Counted from the first letter of the stretch, positions 53,176-61,024 are shown. The stretch: 64,000 bases of DNA from Rudanella paleaurantiibacter (GCF_009184635.1 NZ_WELI01000010.1:124001-188000); one strand, 5' to 3'. Program-made: numbers and translations. The notes: generated by a model not told the origin, from the letters alone.

Positions 53176-53766
53176 TCAGATTACGTCACAGCACAACGTT
53201 GCGCGGGTATCGGCGAGGTCGGCCTCGGCCATCGCTACCGATTCGGGCAGGTGCAAATAAGGAATCACTTCGGTCACGAGCCGACGGCAGTACCCACTCG
53301 GAACCAGTTTAAACCAGGTACTGGCAATGCTGACCCCCGTGACGGTAAATCGCCAGAGTTTATCGGCATCGCGCACAATTTTGTCTTCGAGCGAGTGGGC
53401 CTCCCGGCGGGTATCGTGCCCGTCGATAATGGTGCCTACGCGCTGGATAAAGTCGGCCGAATACCCCAGCTCGGTCAGCAACGGGGCCGACAACCGAACG
53501 CCCTCCGACTCGTGGAGGTAGCGCACATCGCTGTAGAGGTAATTTTCGGTCTGAAAGCCTTTCTTGAAAATATCGTCCTCGTCGATAGAGTACCAGCCAA
53601 TGTCGTGCAGGATGATGGCCGCAGCCACAATGTCTCTATCGGCCTCCGGGTACGAGTGGGCAAGGCGCATGGCGTACCCATATGAGATTGGGATATGCAC
53701 ATCGTTTTGGCGCACCCGCATATACGTTTCGGCCGCTTTCAGGATGGTTGAGTGGGCGTCGTCCAT
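53176..53766 (-). CDS. HD-domain phosphohydrolase, copy B
   Basis: This 196-aa HD protein is a paralogue of the 215-aa copy downstream. The same ligands are present: H24 (NDVHIP), H54-D55 (AIILHDIGW), H85 (RYLHESEGV), H117-D118 (IIDGHDTRREA) and D133/D135 (VRDADKLWRFT). Shared blocks NDxH, LLHDxGW/ILHDIGW, IDGHDT and DADKLWR show common origin by duplication. It lies 2 bp upstream of the ALDH. Either copy could release 4-hydroxybenzoate; the other may act on a side product such as the unoxidised aryl phosphate, or the two may form a heteromer. Confidence 0.82.
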   Translation of the reverse strand: MDDAHSTILKAAETYMRVRQNDVHIPISYGYAMRLAHSYPEADRDIVAAAIILHDIGWYSIDEDDIFKKGFQTENYLYSDVRYLHESEGVRLSAPLLTELGYSADFIQRVGTIIDGHDTRREAHSLEDKIVRDADKLWRFTVTGVSIASTWFKLVPSGYCRRLVTEVIPYLHLPESVAMAEADLADTRATLCCDVI

Positions 53767-53820
53767 GTAAATAGGTAAAGAGCGGTATTGGAAATTAGAT
53801 GATTGAGCCGTGCGATAGAA

Positions 53821-53957
53821 GCTACCTCACCCCGGTCTACCCCAACTTGTAGAGGCTTTTAGGTCTCACTATGGCCCAAAAGTGGCCTCAGAATGTCAAG
53901 GTGGGCGGTTTCGTCTCCCCTCTCCTGGTTAAGGAGAGGGGTTGGGGGTGAGGTAGC
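53821..53957. repeat. Nested inverted repeats inside the upper operon
   Basis: Outer arms GCTACCTCACCCC (53821-53833) with GGGGTGAGGTAGC (53945-53957). Inside them is a 9-bp stem, CCCCTCTCC (53917-53925) with GGAGAGGGG (53933-53941). The unit sits in the 215-bp gap between the PEP-mobile-domain gene and HD copy B. Confidence 0.8.
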
Positions 53958-53981
53958 AACACCATAAACCCAAAACAAAAA

Positions 53982-55793
53982 TTAAGCTGCCTGTAAAATC
54001 GTTACTTCGCCCTGCGCCCCGTTAACACGGATAAGGTCGCCGGTTTTAATGGTGGTGCTGGCCGAACCCGTGCCGGTAACGGCGGGCAGGCCGTACTCGC
54101 GGCATACAATAGCCGCGTGCGACATCATGCCGCCAATGTCGGTGACAGTTGCCCGGATTTTGCCGAACACCGGTGCCCAGCTGGGGGCGGTGATACGGGT
54201 CACCAGAATTTCGCCTTCCTGAAGCAGACCCAGCTCATCGGCGTTGTTGATGACACGGGCCACACCTTCCACCGTGCCCGGCGAAGCCGCCATGCCTTTG
54301 AGTTTGTTGGTTACCTCGGCTGTGGTCAGCCAGCCCTGCACGCTTTCGGTGGTAATACCCCAGAGCATAATGGTAAAGGGCTCGGTTACTACGGTCGGCG
54401 GCTCGTTGAAGGCTGGCTTGGGTGGTGCCGTCGACAGCGCGTCGACGATGGCTTTCCGGCGGGCTACTTCGCCGGGCAGGTAGCTTGGCCCGATGGCCGG
54501 TACACCCATGGCCCAACCCCGACCGTAGTCGAACAGGAGGTTCTGGATTTCTTCGCGCCGGAAGTAGAACATATCGTTCGGGTCGGCAAAGAAGCCCGCG
54601 CCCGTGAGTACGTTGGCCAGGTCGCGCATTTTCCGCCAGAACACGCTCATTGCCCAGTGCTCAATGTAGAAATTGTGGTTCTCTACATAGGGGAACACCA
54701 CGCGGGCCAGCCCCAGCTTGCCATCAAAAGCAGCCTGAGCTTCCTCGTCAAAGAGTGAGTCGCGGTATTCTTCGGTAATGCGTTCGCGCTCAGCGGCAAT
54801 GGCCTCTGTTGGGCGGTCGATGCTATCACCAGCCAGCACCTTGCGGGCGTAGTCCTGCACGTAGCCAAACGGAATTTCGAGGTGCTCAATCCAGTATTTA
54901 TCGGTCGAGTAGAAGCCGTTGCCCACCGTGAAGTTGAACCAGGGGTACTTGGCTCCTTCCCAGGCGGCAATCCACTGCTGCCCGGCTTCGGTTTCGGCGA
55001 GGGCCGCCAGCGCTGCCGTCAGATCGTGGTTGATGAGGGTATCGGCTACACCCAGTTCCACGGCCCGCTTGGCCAGCTTACGCAGTTCATCGTCGGGCCG
55101 GAACAGCTCCGAGTCGATACCCTGTACCATTTTGGCAATCGACAGATCGGGGATACCGGGGAAAGCCTCTTTGCAGAACCCGAAGAAATCGAGATAAGCT
55201 GCGTAGCCAAGGTTCAGAAACTCAAAATGATACATCCATGTCTTGTAACACAGGTCAATCATTTTGGTGTAGTTATGAATGAGGTGGTAGGTAGGGTCGA
55301 GGCCCACACCGCCCGTTACCCAGTCCATCGGAATCACTTCCGGCAGCGGTTCAAACGTAACGGCTTCCATCTCGTCGATGGTCGCTTTTACTTTTTTGTG
55401 CCAGTTGTCGAGCAGGTCGTTCCAGTTCTGGAAGTAGAACCCGGCCCGCTCCAGAAACTGCGGTACGCGCTCGGCAATCAGCTCAGGAGCCACAGCTACG
55501 GGGCTCATGTAGCAGTAGCCGTTGTGAATTTTGAAGTCGATGCCGTTGGCGGGCGGAATAAGCCACTGCCGGGTGTTGTACTGGCTCAGGCACTTTACGG
55601 CAAACTCAACCGTAATGGCGTCGAACGGTTTAAACACATTGGGCCAGTGCTGCGAGTCGCAGAAGAAAAACTTGGCATTTTCCGACTCCTTGAGGTTGTC
55701 CTGAAACACCATATAGTACGGGTACAGGTCTTTCCAATTCTCGGCACCCGCTGGCGCGTGGTGGTCATACGGGCTAATGAATTTGTTGTCCAT
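53982..55793 (-). CDS. Aryl-phosphate synthase large subunit with PEP-utilising mobile domain (CreH/I-like)
   Basis: The 603-aa protein has no N-terminal ATP-grasp domain. Its first ~430 residues are a specific helical region (YPYYMVFQDNLKESENAKFFF, WVTGGVGLDPTYHLIHNYTKM) that in phenylphosphate synthase-type enzymes binds the phenol. The C-terminal ~90 residues are the swivelling phosphohistidine domain: EGEILVTRITAPSWAPVFG, then DIGGMMSHAAIVCREYGLPAV, where H559 is the phosphorylated residue. Size (~67 kDa) and layout match the ~70-kDa phenylphosphate synthase subunit of Thauera and the 4-methylphenyl phosphate synthase of the cre pathway. It should transfer phosphate to the hydroxyl of p-cresol or a related phenol. 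Confidence 0.85.
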   Translation of the reverse strand: MDNKFISPYDHHAPAGAENWKDLYPYYMVFQDNLKESENAKFFFCDSQHWPNVFKPFDAITVEFAVKCLSQYNTRQWLIPPANGIDFKIHNGYCYMSPVAVAPELIAERVPQFLERAGFYFQNWNDLLDNWHKKVKATIDEMEAVTFEPLPEVIPMDWVTGGVGLDPTYHLIHNYTKMIDLCYKTWMYHFEFLNLGYAAYLDFFGFCKEAFPGIPDLSIAKMVQGIDSELFRPDDELRKLAKRAVELGVADTLINHDLTAALAALAETEAGQQWIAAWEGAKYPWFNFTVGNGFYSTDKYWIEHLEIPFGYVQDYARKVLAGDSIDRPTEAIAAERERITEEYRDSLFDEEAQAAFDGKLGLARVVFPYVENHNFYIEHWAMSVFWRKMRDLANVLTGAGFFADPNDMFYFRREEIQNLLFDYGRGWAMGVPAIGPSYLPGEVARRKAIVDALSTAPPKPAFNEPPTVVTEPFTIMLWGITTESVQGWLTTAEVTNKLKGMAASPGTVEGVARVINNADELGLLQEGEILVTRITAPSWAPVFGKIRATVTDIGGMMSHAAIVCREYGLPAVTGTGSASTTIKTGDLIRVNGAQGEVTILQAA

Positions 55794-55929
55794 GCTGGAT
55801 TGTGGTTAAAGGAAATTCGATTACGGGTGAGCAGTAGCCGGACTTCTGGTCCACCGAGTTTGCCCTAGAGGCTGTGCAAACGGGTGAACCTGAAGCCGGT
55901 TGATCGTATGTTACGGGGGTAAAAGGAGG

Positions 55930-57003
55930 TTACTGACGGGCCGCGAGTGGGTTCATCAGGGTATTCAGAATGCCCTCCATGCCGGTTTTGGTCGTGGCCT
56001 GGGTGGTCGCTTTTTTCTGTGTCCAGACCGTTTCGGGGCGGCTTTGCAGGAGCGTAAAGTTCTCGCCGTCGGGGAGGTCGGCATCCAGCGCCCACTCAAT
56101 GTCCTGCGGGCAGCGGTAGTGCTTTTCAATCGTTTTGGCGATTCGGCACACGGCTTTCACCTCATCGTCGGTGAGGCAGGGCTGAGCAGCCCGGTCGGGC
56201 TCAATATCGCGGGTGAGTACCCGGCGATTAACCCGGTCGGGCACGTGTTCGATGGCCTTGTGCTGAATGTCTGCTTTGATAATTTCCAGCATCACCTTGT
56301 CGACCAGGAAGTTATCAGGGGTTACCTCGCCCGATACCACGGCCTCACCCAGTCCCCAGGAGGCATCAATCACAATTTTAGACCGGTCGCCGTTAGTGGG
56401 GTTGAGGGTCATGGCTACCCCGGCTGTGCGGGCGTTGACCATCTTTTGCACCACTACGCTCATCAGCACATCGTTTTCGGGGATATTCTGATTCCGGCGG
56501 TAGTTGATGGCGCGGGCCGTGTAGAGGCTGGCCCAGCACCGGCGTACGTGTTCAATCACTTCATCTTCACCAACTACCCAGAGGTAGGTGTCCTGCTGAC
56601 CGGCAAAGCTCGCGTCGGGCAGGTCTTCGGCCGTGGCGCTCGACCGCACCGCTACGGGCAGGGTGCCCGGCAGGCCGGTCAGGTCGCACAGTTGCCGGTA
56701 CGAACCCCGAATCACCGATTCAACCTCGGCCGGCAGGGGTTTGTCCAGAAGCAGGGCCCGGATTTCGGCCGACTTTTGGTCGAGCTGAGCCACATCGGCA
56801 CAGTCAATCCCGTCGACCTGAGCCATAATCGTGTCGAACAGGTCCGATGCGTGCAGAAACGCCGAATAAGCGTGCGTGGTCACGCAAAAACCAACCGGTA
56901 CGGGCAGGTTAGCCGCGCTCATGCTGGCCAAACTGGCACCCTTACCACCCAGCAGAGGGTAGTCTTCGGGTTGGGCTTCTTTGAAAAACAGGGTATACTT
57001 CAT
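55930..57003 (-). CDS. Aryl-phosphate synthase ATP-binding subunit, PEP synthase N-terminal domain (CreH/I-like)
   Basis: From the ATG at 57003 the product is 357 aa; a longer frame to 57060 would overlap the P450 gene and is not family-like. It is a stand-alone PPDK_N/ATP-grasp domain: LLGGKGASLASMSAANLPVPVGFCVTT at the start, VAVRSSATAEDLPDASFAGQQDTYL in the nucleotide site, and DIEWALDAD near the end. No phosphohistidine domain is present, so the 603-aa neighbour must supply it. ATP would phosphorylate the partner histidine, as in PEP synthase, with a phenol in place of pyruvate. It lies 47 bp after the P450 stop. Confidence 0.88.
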   Translation of the reverse strand: MKYTLFFKEAQPEDYPLLGGKGASLASMSAANLPVPVGFCVTTHAYSAFLHASDLFDTIMAQVDGIDCADVAQLDQKSAEIRALLLDKPLPAEVESVIRGSYRQLCDLTGLPGTLPVAVRSSATAEDLPDASFAGQQDTYLWVVGEDEVIEHVRRCWASLYTARAINYRRNQNIPENDVLMSVVVQKMVNARTAGVAMTLNPTNGDRSKIVIDASWGLGEAVVSGEVTPDNFLVDKVMLEIIKADIQHKAIEHVPDRVNRRVLTRDIEPDRAAQPCLTDDEVKAVCRIAKTIEKHYRCPQDIEWALDADLPDGENFTLLQSRPETVWTQKKATTQATTKTGMEGILNTLMNPLAARQ

Positions 57004-57050
57004 CAGGTAGGAATGCTTACAAGGGTTAATGAGCGAATTGGCGTTCAGCT

Positions 57051-58280
57051 TTATTCCCACTCCACCTCAACGGCTACGGGGGCACGGAAGGAGGTGTTGG
57101 GGGCAAATTTGAACACCTGATCGGGCTTGATGCGGAGATTCGGGATCAGGCGGGTGAGTTCTTCCAGGACAATTTTGGATTCGAGCTTGGCCAGGGGAGA
57201 GCCGAGGCAGAAGTGTATCCCGTACCCAAACGACAGGTGCTCTTTGGCGTTGGTGCGTTCAATATCAAAGGTTTCGCCTTGTTCAAACTGAGCTTCGTCG
57301 CGGTTGGCTGAGCCCATCACAAGCAGCAGGTTTGAGCCCGCCGGGATGTGTACCCCGCCGATGGTGCTGTCTTCGAGGGCCCGCCGACGCCATGATACAA
57401 TGGAGGGTGAATACCGCAGCACCTCTTCAATCGCGTTCGGAATGAGGGCCGGATTGGCGCAGATAGCCTCCCAGCTTTCGCGCTTGAGCAGCAACTCCCG
57501 GATGGCGTTGCCAATAAGCGAGGTGGTAGTTTCGTGGCCTGCAAACAACTGGCTGTAGCACATGGCGGCAATCTCGCGGTCGCTTATTTCGTGCCCTTCG
57601 GCCTGAAGCCGAACCAGGTCGCCGGGGAGGTCGTCGGTGGGGTTTTCGTGACGTAGCTTCACCAGATTCTGGCAGTAGTTCCAGTACTTAATCATGTTCT
57701 CGGCATGAACCAGCTGCTCGTCTTCGGTCAGGTCGCCCCAGGTCATGAGCAGGCGGCTTTCGGCCCAGCTTTTCACCTGCTGCACATCTTCATTGGGTAC
57801 GCCCAGGAGCATGAAAATAACAAAGGCAGGCAGGTCGTAGGCCAACTGACGGACCATTTCGGCGTGGCCATCGGCCTGAAACTGACCAATCATGTTAATT
57901 GCCAGCTCCCGAATGCGCGGCTCCAGTTTCTTGAACCGGCTTACGTTGAACGCCATGCTCACAATGCGCCGGATGCGGGTATGGTCGGGTGGGATACGCC
58001 CCGACAGCCCCGACAGCCCAATCATGCCGTGTGCTTCCATGAGGGCCTTGGCTTTGGGGGCAATGGGCTTAAACGGCGACTGTGCGTTTTCGGAGGTGTA
58101 CGTTTTCCAGTTGCTGAAAACCGCCTTGATGTCTTCGTAGCGGGTCACGACATAGTAGCCGAGTTCTTCGCTGAAGAAAACAGGCTCCTCTTCACGGGCC
58201 TGCTTGTAAAACGGAAAGGGGTTGGTCAAGTCGAAAGGCTTGAACTCCTCGCGGGTCTGGTGATAGGGGCAACCACTCAT
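57051..58280 (-). CDS. Cytochrome P450 (CreJ-like, predicted to oxidise phosphorylated alkylphenols)
   Basis: From the ATG at 58280 the product is 409 aa, a soluble bacterial P450. The I-helix oxygen-activating segment is LFAGHETTTSLIGN, the ExxR motif is EVLRYSP, and the haem loop is LSFGYGIHFCLGSPLAK with the thiolate cysteine near 358. It is the first gene of the upper operon. Directly downstream are both subunits of a phenol phosphotransferase, and the same operon carries a ferredoxin and reductase. In the cre pathway, P450 CreJ (which I recall as CYP288A2) oxidises the methyl group of 4-methylphenyl phosphate stepwise. Family assignment by sequence is needed. Confidence 0.88.
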   Translation of the reverse strand: MSGCPYHQTREEFKPFDLTNPFPFYKQAREEEPVFFSEELGYYVVTRYEDIKAVFSNWKTYTSENAQSPFKPIAPKAKALMEAHGMIGLSGLSGRIPPDHTRIRRIVSMAFNVSRFKKLEPRIRELAINMIGQFQADGHAEMVRQLAYDLPAFVIFMLLGVPNEDVQQVKSWAESRLLMTWGDLTEDEQLVHAENMIKYWNYCQNLVKLRHENPTDDLPGDLVRLQAEGHEISDREIAAMCYSQLFAGHETTTSLIGNAIRELLLKRESWEAICANPALIPNAIEEVLRYSPSIVSWRRRALEDSTIGGVHIPAGSNLLLVMGSANRDEAQFEQGETFDIERTNAKEHLSFGYGIHFCLGSPLAKLESKIVLEELTRLIPNLRIKPDQVFKFAPNTSFRAPVAVEVEWE

Positions 58281-58313
58281 GGGCGTTACACGTTGGTTTT
58301 GTAAAAACGTAAC

Positions 58314-58350
58314 CAAATATAACTGGCCTTTCTTTGGTTAATCTTTGGTT
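58314..58350 (-). promoter_or_regulatory. Candidate promoter and operator of the upper operon
   Basis: In the 84-bp gap before the P450 gene, the minus strand contains TATATTTG (58314-58321), an exact match to the Bacteroidota -7 element TAnnTTTG. Just upstream is a direct repeat ACCAAAGATTAACCAAAGA (58332-58350). A clear -33 TTTG is not seen. The repeat would suit an activator site, perhaps for the adjacent SARP-type regulator. Confidence 0.4.
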
Positions 58351-58364
58351 TTTATAGAAGTTTT

Positions 58365-59825
58365 TTAATTATTTCTTGAAAGATTTAGGTACAATAACCG
58401 GATTTCGTCGGAAGGAGCCCCCAGGTTGAATTTTTTACGCGATTCAGCGTAAATCCGGTATTGCCGATGTAAAGCATCTATTCGGCCCGATTCGGCCAGG
58501 GCCAGCATTTTTTCGCGGTGGCCTTCTTCCAGGTTCGGGTTTTCGTCGAGGGTTTTATCGGCGTAGGCAATGGCCTGGGCCAGGTTGCCCATTTGCCGGT
58601 GAATCCGGGCCAGGCTGTAGAGCAGTTTGTGGTACATATCGCGGTACCAGGTGCGTTTGCTCCAGCACCAGTCGTTTTCGTTGTTGTCGATGTACTTGAG
58701 CGGAATATCGTTGAACAGGTCGCCACTATACAATCGTTCGGCCGATTCGTAGCATATCTTACCCGCTTCCAGATTACCGTCGGTCAGATGCTGATTCCCC
58801 TTGAAGCACAGCTCCTGAAACATAGGCAGGTCAATCCAGCTATCGTAGGGCAGGCGGAGGTAATAAATTGAACTCTGTTGCACCACAAACGACGACTGCC
58901 GGGTGTCGGTGGCACTGCCGTTGAGTACGGCCCGGAGGTAGCGTACGGCATGGTAGAGTCGGTTCATGGCCTGCTGTTCGCTTTCGGCTTCTGGCCAGAG
59001 CAGGTCGGCCATTTCGTCGGCGGTGGCTCCTTTTTCGCCCCGCAGCAGCAAAAACGCGAAAATGGTTTTGAGCTTCCGGGTAGAGCCAGCCTTGGTGTTC
59101 CAGTCGACCAGTTCGCCGTTTTCGCGGTGAATCCGGAGTTCGCCAAAGCACCGGATTTTCCAGCGTCCTTCGGCGGTTTGGGCCACCATTTTCTGAAACG
59201 GTTTCTCAACCGGGTACGCTTTTTTTTCGGCAACGGGGTCTTTGGCTGGTGATGGCGTGGGGGCGGCCCGGTGTGGGTCGATGTTGGCCAGCCAGTAATC
59301 GAACCGCTGCTTGGCGTTGTTTTTCCGAATGATGGCGGGCGGCAGGTAGTAGGGGTTTGGGCAAACCCCCGCCTGCGCATACACGACCGGGTGCGAAAAC
59401 AGACCGAGTAACAACTGGTCTTCGAGCAGAATCGACTCGTTGTACAGGCAAACGAGCGTTAGGGCAGGGCGCTCAGCAAGCAGTTGTTGCAGGGCTTCCT
59501 GAAGTTCGCGGAGGTAGATGTCGCCCGAAGGGGTCCGCACGGCCCAGGTCATTTCCAGAAAAACGGTCACGGGGCCGGGGGGCAGCTCATCGAGCCGCCG
59601 GGCGAGGGACTCCACCACGGGCCGGGCCCGCACCACCAACTCGCGCAGGTAAACCTCTGCCGAAGACACCACCTCCACCGAATCGCTCACGGGCAAGGCC
59701 GCCCGAACCTGTGGCAGGGTGTGTTCGTCGGTGATGTACACGGTTTGCCCGGCCGACAAGAGAGCCGTAACCCCCTGCCAGAGGCTTTCTTCCGATGCGG
59801 TAAACAGGCCGATAAAACGCGACAT
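58365..59825 (-). CDS. MEDS-domain / SARP-type transcriptional regulator with bacterial transcriptional activation domain
   Basis: The 486-aa protein has an N-terminal MEDS/DcmR-like sensory domain (~1-165: FIGLFTASEESLWQGVTALLSAGQTVYI, then LVCLYNESILLEDQLLLGLFSHPVVY and NPYYLPP). A linker follows, then a winged-helix domain (~215-315: WKIRCFGELRIHRENGELVDW, KLKTIFAFLLLRGEKGATADEMADLLWPEAESEQQ) and a TPR-like BTAD region (~330-486). This is the SARP/DnrI architecture fused to a hydrocarbon/C1-type sensory domain. It lies 84 bp upstream of the P450 start and is probably its activator. The effector could be a phenol or an aryl phosphate; this is inference. Confidence 0.75.
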   Translation of the reverse strand: MSRFIGLFTASEESLWQGVTALLSAGQTVYITDEHTLPQVRAALPVSDSVEVVSSAEVYLRELVVRARPVVESLARRLDELPPGPVTVFLEMTWAVRTPSGDIYLRELQEALQQLLAERPALTLVCLYNESILLEDQLLLGLFSHPVVYAQAGVCPNPYYLPPAIIRKNNAKQRFDYWLANIDPHRAAPTPSPAKDPVAEKKAYPVEKPFQKMVAQTAEGRWKIRCFGELRIHRENGELVDWNTKAGSTRKLKTIFAFLLLRGEKGATADEMADLLWPEAESEQQAMNRLYHAVRYLRAVLNGSATDTRQSSFVVQQSSIYYLRLPYDSWIDLPMFQELCFKGNQHLTDGNLEAGKICYESAERLYSGDLFNDIPLKYIDNNENDWCWSKRTWYRDMYHKLLYSLARIHRQMGNLAQAIAYADKTLDENPNLEEGHREKMLALAESGRIDALHRQYRIYAESRKKFNLGAPSDEIRLLYLNLSRNN

Positions 59826-59881
59826 GACGGGAGCGGGGTCGTTAGAACGGTAAAGATAAAACGAGCAGTTTAATCAGCTCG

Positions 59882-60646
59882 TTACCCGCCAAACACCAGG
59901 CGCATCAGCAGATACAAGACGGAAGGACACGCCAGACAACCGAGCCCCGTATAAAACGTGGCTGTTAAGGCGCCGTAAGGCACCAGTTTTGGGTCGGTGG
60001 CGGCTAATCCGGCCGAGACGCCACTGGTGGTGCCCATCAGCCCACCGAAAATCATGGCCGTGTGCGGATTATTCAGGCCAATGCTGCGGGCCATCAGCGG
60101 GGTACCAATGGTCACTACCACGGCTTTCACCACGCCTGCGGCAATACTCAGGGCCATCACGTCGGAGCTGGCCCCAATGGCCGCGCCCGTTACCGGCCCC
60201 ACAATGTACGTACAGGCACCGGCCCCGATGGTAGTCAGACTGACGGCGTCGGTGTACCCCCAGAGCAACCCTACCGCTACGCCACCCACAAACGAAAGCA
60301 CAATGCCCAGAAACAGCGACAGTGCACCTACCCAACCGGTTTGGCGCATCACCGTAAAGCTGGCACCCATGGCGGTGGAGACAATGGCAAAATCGCGAAA
60401 CATAGCCCCGCCCATCAGCCCGAAACCCGAAAAGATTTTCAGATCAGCTACCCCTTTTTCGCCCCCGGAATACAGCCCTCCCCAGTAGGCGAGGGTAAGC
60501 CCGGCCAAAATAGCAATGGCAGAGCCGGGGATTTTACGGTTGGTGAGCCGGCGCGAAAGAATCTCGGAGAGGTACATGAGCAGACCGACGAGCAGAAACG
60601 CGACAATCAGCCCATTTTTTTCAAGAAACCGGCCTATAAGCTCCAT
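59882..60646 (-). CDS. madM: Malonate transporter subunit MadM
   Basis: The 254-aa membrane protein has seven to eight hydrophobic helices. Typical MadM segments are FSGFGLMGGAMFRDFAIVSTAMGASF, GAGACTYIVGPVTGAAIGASSDVMALSIAAGVVKAV and FGGLMGTTSGVSAGLAATDPKLVPYGALTATFYTGLGCLACPSVLYL. Together with MadL it forms a sodium-dependent malonate importer in the known system. Its start overlaps the madL stop by 26 bp. The neighbouring ligase would activate the malonate. Confidence 0.93.
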   Translation of the reverse strand: MELIGRFLEKNGLIVAFLLVGLLMYLSEILSRRLTNRKIPGSAIAILAGLTLAYWGGLYSGGEKGVADLKIFSGFGLMGGAMFRDFAIVSTAMGASFTVMRQTGWVGALSLFLGIVLSFVGGVAVGLLWGYTDAVSLTTIGAGACTYIVGPVTGAAIGASSDVMALSIAAGVVKAVVVTIGTPLMARSIGLNNPHTAMIFGGLMGTTSGVSAGLAATDPKLVPYGALTATFYTGLGCLACPSVLYLLMRLVFGG

Positions 60647-61016
60647 GTTGTTCGGTGGTTTTGGGAGTAGTGAGTTTGGCCAGCAGCGGAATTACGGCCC
60701 CGCACAGGAGTACCGGAACAACGCCCGCCAGTACAGCAATCAGACCGCTCGAAACGGCCACTTTCACGTTTTGTGTGGCCGACATAGCCACCACAATCGG
60801 GATGTACATCTGGCTCCAGAACTGGATACCGCCTTCGGTCAGGCGGTCGGTATACCCTTTTTGGGTGAACCAGTCGTTAAACAGAATCAGCAGCAGCATG
60901 GCAAAGCCAACCCCGCCCACGTTGGCGTCAACGCCAATGAGCTGACCCAGAAGTTCGCCCGCCAGTTGACCCATCACATAGCAAAATGCCAGAATGGCAA
61001 CGCCGTAAATAATCAT
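60621..61016 (-). CDS. madL: Malonate transporter subunit MadL
   Basis: The 131-aa membrane protein has four hydrophobic helices and the family core GVAILAFCYVMGQLAGELLGQLIGVDANVGGVGFAMLLLILFNDW, then GIQFWSQMYIPIVVAMSATQNV. It is the small partner of MadM, with which it overlaps. A MITE-like element sits in the 129-bp gap to the upstream ligase gene, so it may have been inserted into an existing operon. Confidence 0.93.
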   Translation of the reverse strand: MIIYGVAILAFCYVMGQLAGELLGQLIGVDANVGGVGFAMLLLILFNDWFTQKGYTDRLTEGGIQFWSQMYIPIVVAMSATQNVKVAVSSGLIAVLAGVVPVLLCGAVIPLLAKLTTPKTTEQHGAYRPVS

Positions 61017-61024
61017 CGGTTTGG

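Noticed and set aside
53982-57003. Rifampin phosphotransferase or ordinary PEP synthase
   Set aside because: Those enzymes are single chains. Here the two parts are separate, and the 603-aa protein has a distinct region in place of a pyruvate or rifamycin module. Context favours a phenol substrate.
53982-57003. Anaerobic phenol carboxylation (phenylphosphate carboxylase pathway)
   Set aside because: No UbiD-like carboxylase subunits are present, and the operon contains O2-dependent P450, PobA and PcaHG enzymes.
55900-57120. 406-aa open frame antisense to the ATP-binding subunit
   Set aside because: It is a shadow of a gene with clear PPDK_N motifs, and it runs across the boundary to the P450 gene.
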